DNA of 8,388 bases from Anaerolineales bacterium (GTDB lineage: Bacteria; Chloroflexota; Anaerolineae; Anaerolineales; E44-bin32): positions 1-8,388 of the forward strand of contig JAGLGG010000256.1 in the NCBI GenBank assembly GCA_023144145.1, read 5' to 3'. The translations under genes were made by a program, and so were the position numbers. The notes under the pieces were generated by a model, which did not search any database, had not been told where the DNA came from, and worked only from the letters and a program-made list of their open reading frames with translations. This document shows, one piece after another, positions 6,488-8,388 of this stretch (within the stretch, counting starts at the first letter, position 1; every line of letters starts with the position of its first letter).

Positions 6488-7432
6488 ATGCTGACCATTT
6501 TCACCGCACCGAAGCCTTTCCATGGGTTAATCGATGTCATCCAACGCAACGCAATTGGCTCCTGGTTAAACATTGGATCCGCAGTGCAGGTCTTGCTCAT
6601 TGGTGATGAAGATGGTCTTGCAGAAGCTGCAAAGGCTTATAATGTGCGATTTTTCCCGGAAGTCGAAAAGAACGATCTTGGTACGCCACTGGTTAGCTCG
6701 ATATTCCACCTTGCGCGGGAGAATGCACAAAACCCCTTGCTTTGTTTCGTTAATGCGGATGTCATGTTTATGGATGATCTCATAGACGCCATTACCCAAA
6801 TATCTGATCGTTTTGATAGATTTTTAGTGATTGGACAACGCTGGGATCTTGATGTCGATCGCCTGCTTGATTTCAACTCAGGCTGGGTTGAAGAGATGCG
6901 TATGGAAGTACAAAGGAATGGCAGCCTTCATCCCCCTGCGGGGAGTGATTACTTCATTTTCCCAAGTTCTTTGTTCAAGGAAATTCCACCTTTAGCGATT
7001 GGCAGAGCTGGATGGGATAACTGGATGATATATGCAGCACGCGCGAATGGAATCCCTGTGATCGACGCGACAGGAGCCATTACTGTCATCCACCAGAATC
7101 ACGATTATGGTCATCTTCCAGGTGGACAACCTCATTACAATCTTCCTGAAAGTGATTGGAATGTTCGGTTGGCGGGAGGCGCTGAGACCATCTTCACTCT
7201 GAATGATGCGGATTGGAGATTTAATAATGGGGAGTTGGCGAGAAGGTCGCTGGGCGAGATGGGGATTGTGCGCGCAATCGAGTCATCAATCATTTTGAGG
7301 TTTGGCCTCGGACGAGCTACAAGAATTCTTCTTTCGATCCTGCACCCATGGGAAACCCTCCGGTACTATTTCGGGGCTGTGAGAAGACGGCTGAGTGCGT
7401 CTCCCCAGGCTTCTGATAAAAAGGTGAGATAG
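6488..7432 (+). CDS. Putative GT-A-like glycosyltransferase of an uncharacterised type
   Basis: The frame is open from an ATG at 6413, but the fold appears to begin with MLTIFTAPKPF at 6488, giving 314 residues. AAAGG lies nine bases upstream. A TTG at 6452 behind GAGAGGCGGG, or the ATG at 6413, would give a longer form. The protein looks like a GT-A nucleotide-sugar transferase. An early strand-helix unit ends in AVQVLLIGDE, a LLCFVNADVMFMDDL segment (Asn89-Ala90-Asp91) stands where a DXD metal site is expected, then AGSDYFIFP (Asp154), GRAGWDNWMIYAA (Trp176, Asp177) and VIHQNHDYGH (His202, His205, Asp206). The C-terminus is basic and contains a hydrophobic helix near residues 275-290, possibly a membrane contact. 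The family number is not recognised. Context suggests it adds one residue of the glycan repeat or modifies it. The glycosyltransferase call is moderate. Confidence 0.65.
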   Translation: MLTIFTAPKPFHGLIDVIQRNAIGSWLNIGSAVQVLLIGDEDGLAEAAKAYNVRFFPEVEKNDLGTPLVSSIFHLARENAQNPLLCFVNADVMFMDDLIDAITQISDRFDRFLVIGQRWDLDVDRLLDFNSGWVEEMRMEVQRNGSLHPPAGSDYFIFPSSLFKEIPPLAIGRAGWDNWMIYAARANGIPVIDATGAITVIHQNHDYGHLPGGQPHYNLPESDWNVRLAGGAETIFTLNDADWRFNNGELARRSLGEMGIVRAIESSIILRFGLGRATRILLSILHPWETLRYYFGAVRRRLSASPQASDKKVR

Positions 7433-7438
7433 GCAATT

Positions 7439-8388
7439 ATGGCCAGAATTGGAATGAATCCTGCCCGACATCGTAAAACAGAATACCGGCCCGCCAGGGT
7501 TACCGTGGCGATGCTCGTGTATCTTCCACACCTTAGCGGATATTTCAAACACAGATTTGAGGTTCTAAGGTTAAGTATTGGCAGCCTTTTGCAGAATACG
7601 AAAAATCCCTTCGATTTTCTCGTCTTCGATAATGGCAGTTGTGACAAAGTTAAGCGCTATCTGCGTGGCTTGGTTGAAGGACAAAAAATCCGCTACCTCC
7701 TGACCTCCGGCGAAAATATTGGCAAGTTAGGGGCGCTGAGAATAATCTCGGGAGCAGTACCGGGTGAGGTATTAGCTTATACCGATGACGACACATTTTT
7801 CTACCCCGGTTGGCTTGAAGCCCACCTGGATATTCTGGATTCATTCCCTCAGGTTGGCATGATAAGTGGCTCGCCTGAGCGGACTCTTTTTGACCATGGC
7901 ATATCGAGCAACCTCGAGTATGCCAGCCAAAACTCAGATGTCACTTTGAGCTATGGAAAGACCATCCCAGAACAATGGGAAAGGGAATGGGCATTCTCGC
8001 TTGGTAAAGATGTCGAGCAATATCTCACCAAGGTGAAAGAGTTGGATGACATCATTCTCATCCAAGGCGGTCGTCGTGCGTATGCAACGGCCTGTCATAA
8101 TCAATTCGTCATGCCCAAGGGTGTTGCGATCGATTTCCTACAGAGGGATACGTCTGGAAGATTGATGGGTGGGATGAACGAGTTGGACAATGCCATTGAT
8201 GGAGCTGGTTATCTTCGCTTGACCACACTTGATAGGACTACGCGTTTGATTGGAAATTTGGTGAGCCCAGAGATGGAAGAGCAAGCGAGGAATTATTCCA
8301 TTGATGTCCGCTCCATAAAACTCCGCAGAGGTCGTTCAGGGAGGAGAGGGATTCTCCATTGGAAGCCTGTTCGATGGATCCTTCAGGG
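7439..8388 (+). CDS. Glycosyltransferase family 2-type protein (3' end outside window)
   Basis: An ATG at 7439 opens a frame that runs without a stop to the window edge, showing 316 codons. It follows the previous stop by six bases, with AAGGTGAG about ten bases upstream. After a basic lead of some 20 residues, the GT-A core begins: VTVAMLVYLPHL, a DFLVFDNGS strand and turn (Asp64, Asn65, Ser67), GENIGKLGALRIISGA (the usual N-x-G-x-x-x-A-x-N region), and YTDDDTFFYPGW, which supplies the DXD metal site (Asp116-Asp118). A region around MNELDNAIDGAGYLRL could hold the catalytic-base helix (E/D near D-N), but this is tentative. Such inverting transferases build polysaccharide repeats or decorate lipids. 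The visible C-terminal part is strongly basic. Its end, and any further domain, lie beyond the window. Confidence 0.8.
   Translation, partial: MARIGMNPARHRKTEYRPARVTVAMLVYLPHLSGYFKHRFEVLRLSIGSLLQNTKNPFDFLVFDNGSCDKVKRYLRGLVEGQKIRYLLTSGENIGKLGALRIISGAVPGEVLAYTDDDTFFYPGWLEAHLDILDSFPQVGMISGSPERTLFDHGISSNLEYASQNSDVTLSYGKTIPEQWEREWAFSLGKDVEQYLTKVKELDDIILIQGGRRAYATACHNQFVMPKGVAIDFLQRDTSGRLMGGMNELDNAIDGAGYLRLTTLDRTTRLIGNLVSPEMEEQARNYSIDVRSIKLRRGRSGRRGILHWKPVRWILQ

Noticed and set aside
6447..6494. ATG overlapping the spsF stop as TAATG
   Set aside because: Although the overlap resembles the other couplings, this frame closes after 15 codons. The real downstream gene is in another frame. It could at most be a coupling mini-frame.
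7650..7844. Short - strand frames near the 3' end (also 7286-7552 and 7366-7647)
   Set aside because: They are antisense to the GT2-type gene and the end of the preceding transferase, with no domain signal.
1..8388. CRISPR arrays, tRNA/rRNA genes, insertion sequences, terminators, internal promoters
   Set aside because: No spaced direct repeats, cloverleaf, transposase motif, or GC hairpin followed by a T-run was seen. There is almost no non-coding space for such elements.

Overview
The window is a block of eight tightly packed genes, all on the + strand and all concerned with building a surface glycan. Two are cut by the window edges. Nothing else is present: no tRNA, rRNA, insertion sequence, CRISPR array or recognisable terminator, and the largest gap between genes is about 40 bases. 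Base composition looks close to half G+C by eye. No gene here is a taxonomic marker. The style of the glycosyltransferases and the mixed gene cassette suggest an environmental bacterium, possibly Chloroflexota (Anaerolineae-like), but that is a weak guess.

Layout: (1) the C-terminal end of a capsule-synthesis-type (KpsC/KpsS-like, GT-B) glycosyltransferase, 1-615; (2) a class I SAM-dependent methyltransferase, 612-1535; (3) a PseB-type UDP-GlcNAc 4,6-dehydratase (inverting), 1542-2552; (4) an RmlD-like extended-SDR reductase, 2570-3493; (5) a NeuB/PseI-family nonulosonic acid synthase with a C-terminal SAF domain, 3495-4565; (6) a GT4 glycosyltransferase, 4565-5683; (7) an SpsF-family cytidylyltransferase, 5680-6447; (8) an unusual GT-A-like transferase, about 6488-7432; (9) the start of a GT2-type glycosyltransferase, 7439 to beyond the window. 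This makes nine coding regions, seven of them complete.

The genes fit one pathway. A UDP-HexNAc is dehydrated to a 6-deoxy-4-keto sugar, that sugar is modified, condensed with phosphoenolpyruvate to a 9-deoxy nonulosonic (sialic-like) acid, activated with CMP, and placed into a polysaccharide by the flanking transferases. A methyltransferase may decorate or cap the product. Most starts overlap the preceding stop (ATGA or TAATG) or sit a few bases after it behind a clear purine-rich ribosome binding site. This points to one polycistronic transcript whose promoter and terminator lie outside the window.

The point most worth a second look is what stands between dehydratase and synthase. A PseB-type pathway normally continues with an aminotransferase (PseC), an acetyltransferase (PseH) and a UDP-sugar hydrolase (PseG). 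Here the dehydratase is followed directly by an RmlD-like reductase and then the synthase. One reading is that C4 of the hexose is reduced, not aminated. That would give a 5-acetamido-3,5,9-trideoxy-nonulosonic acid with a hydroxyl at C7, comparable to the 'fusaminic acid' reported from Fusobacterium nucleatum LPS. This is inference: the missing genes could lie outside the window.
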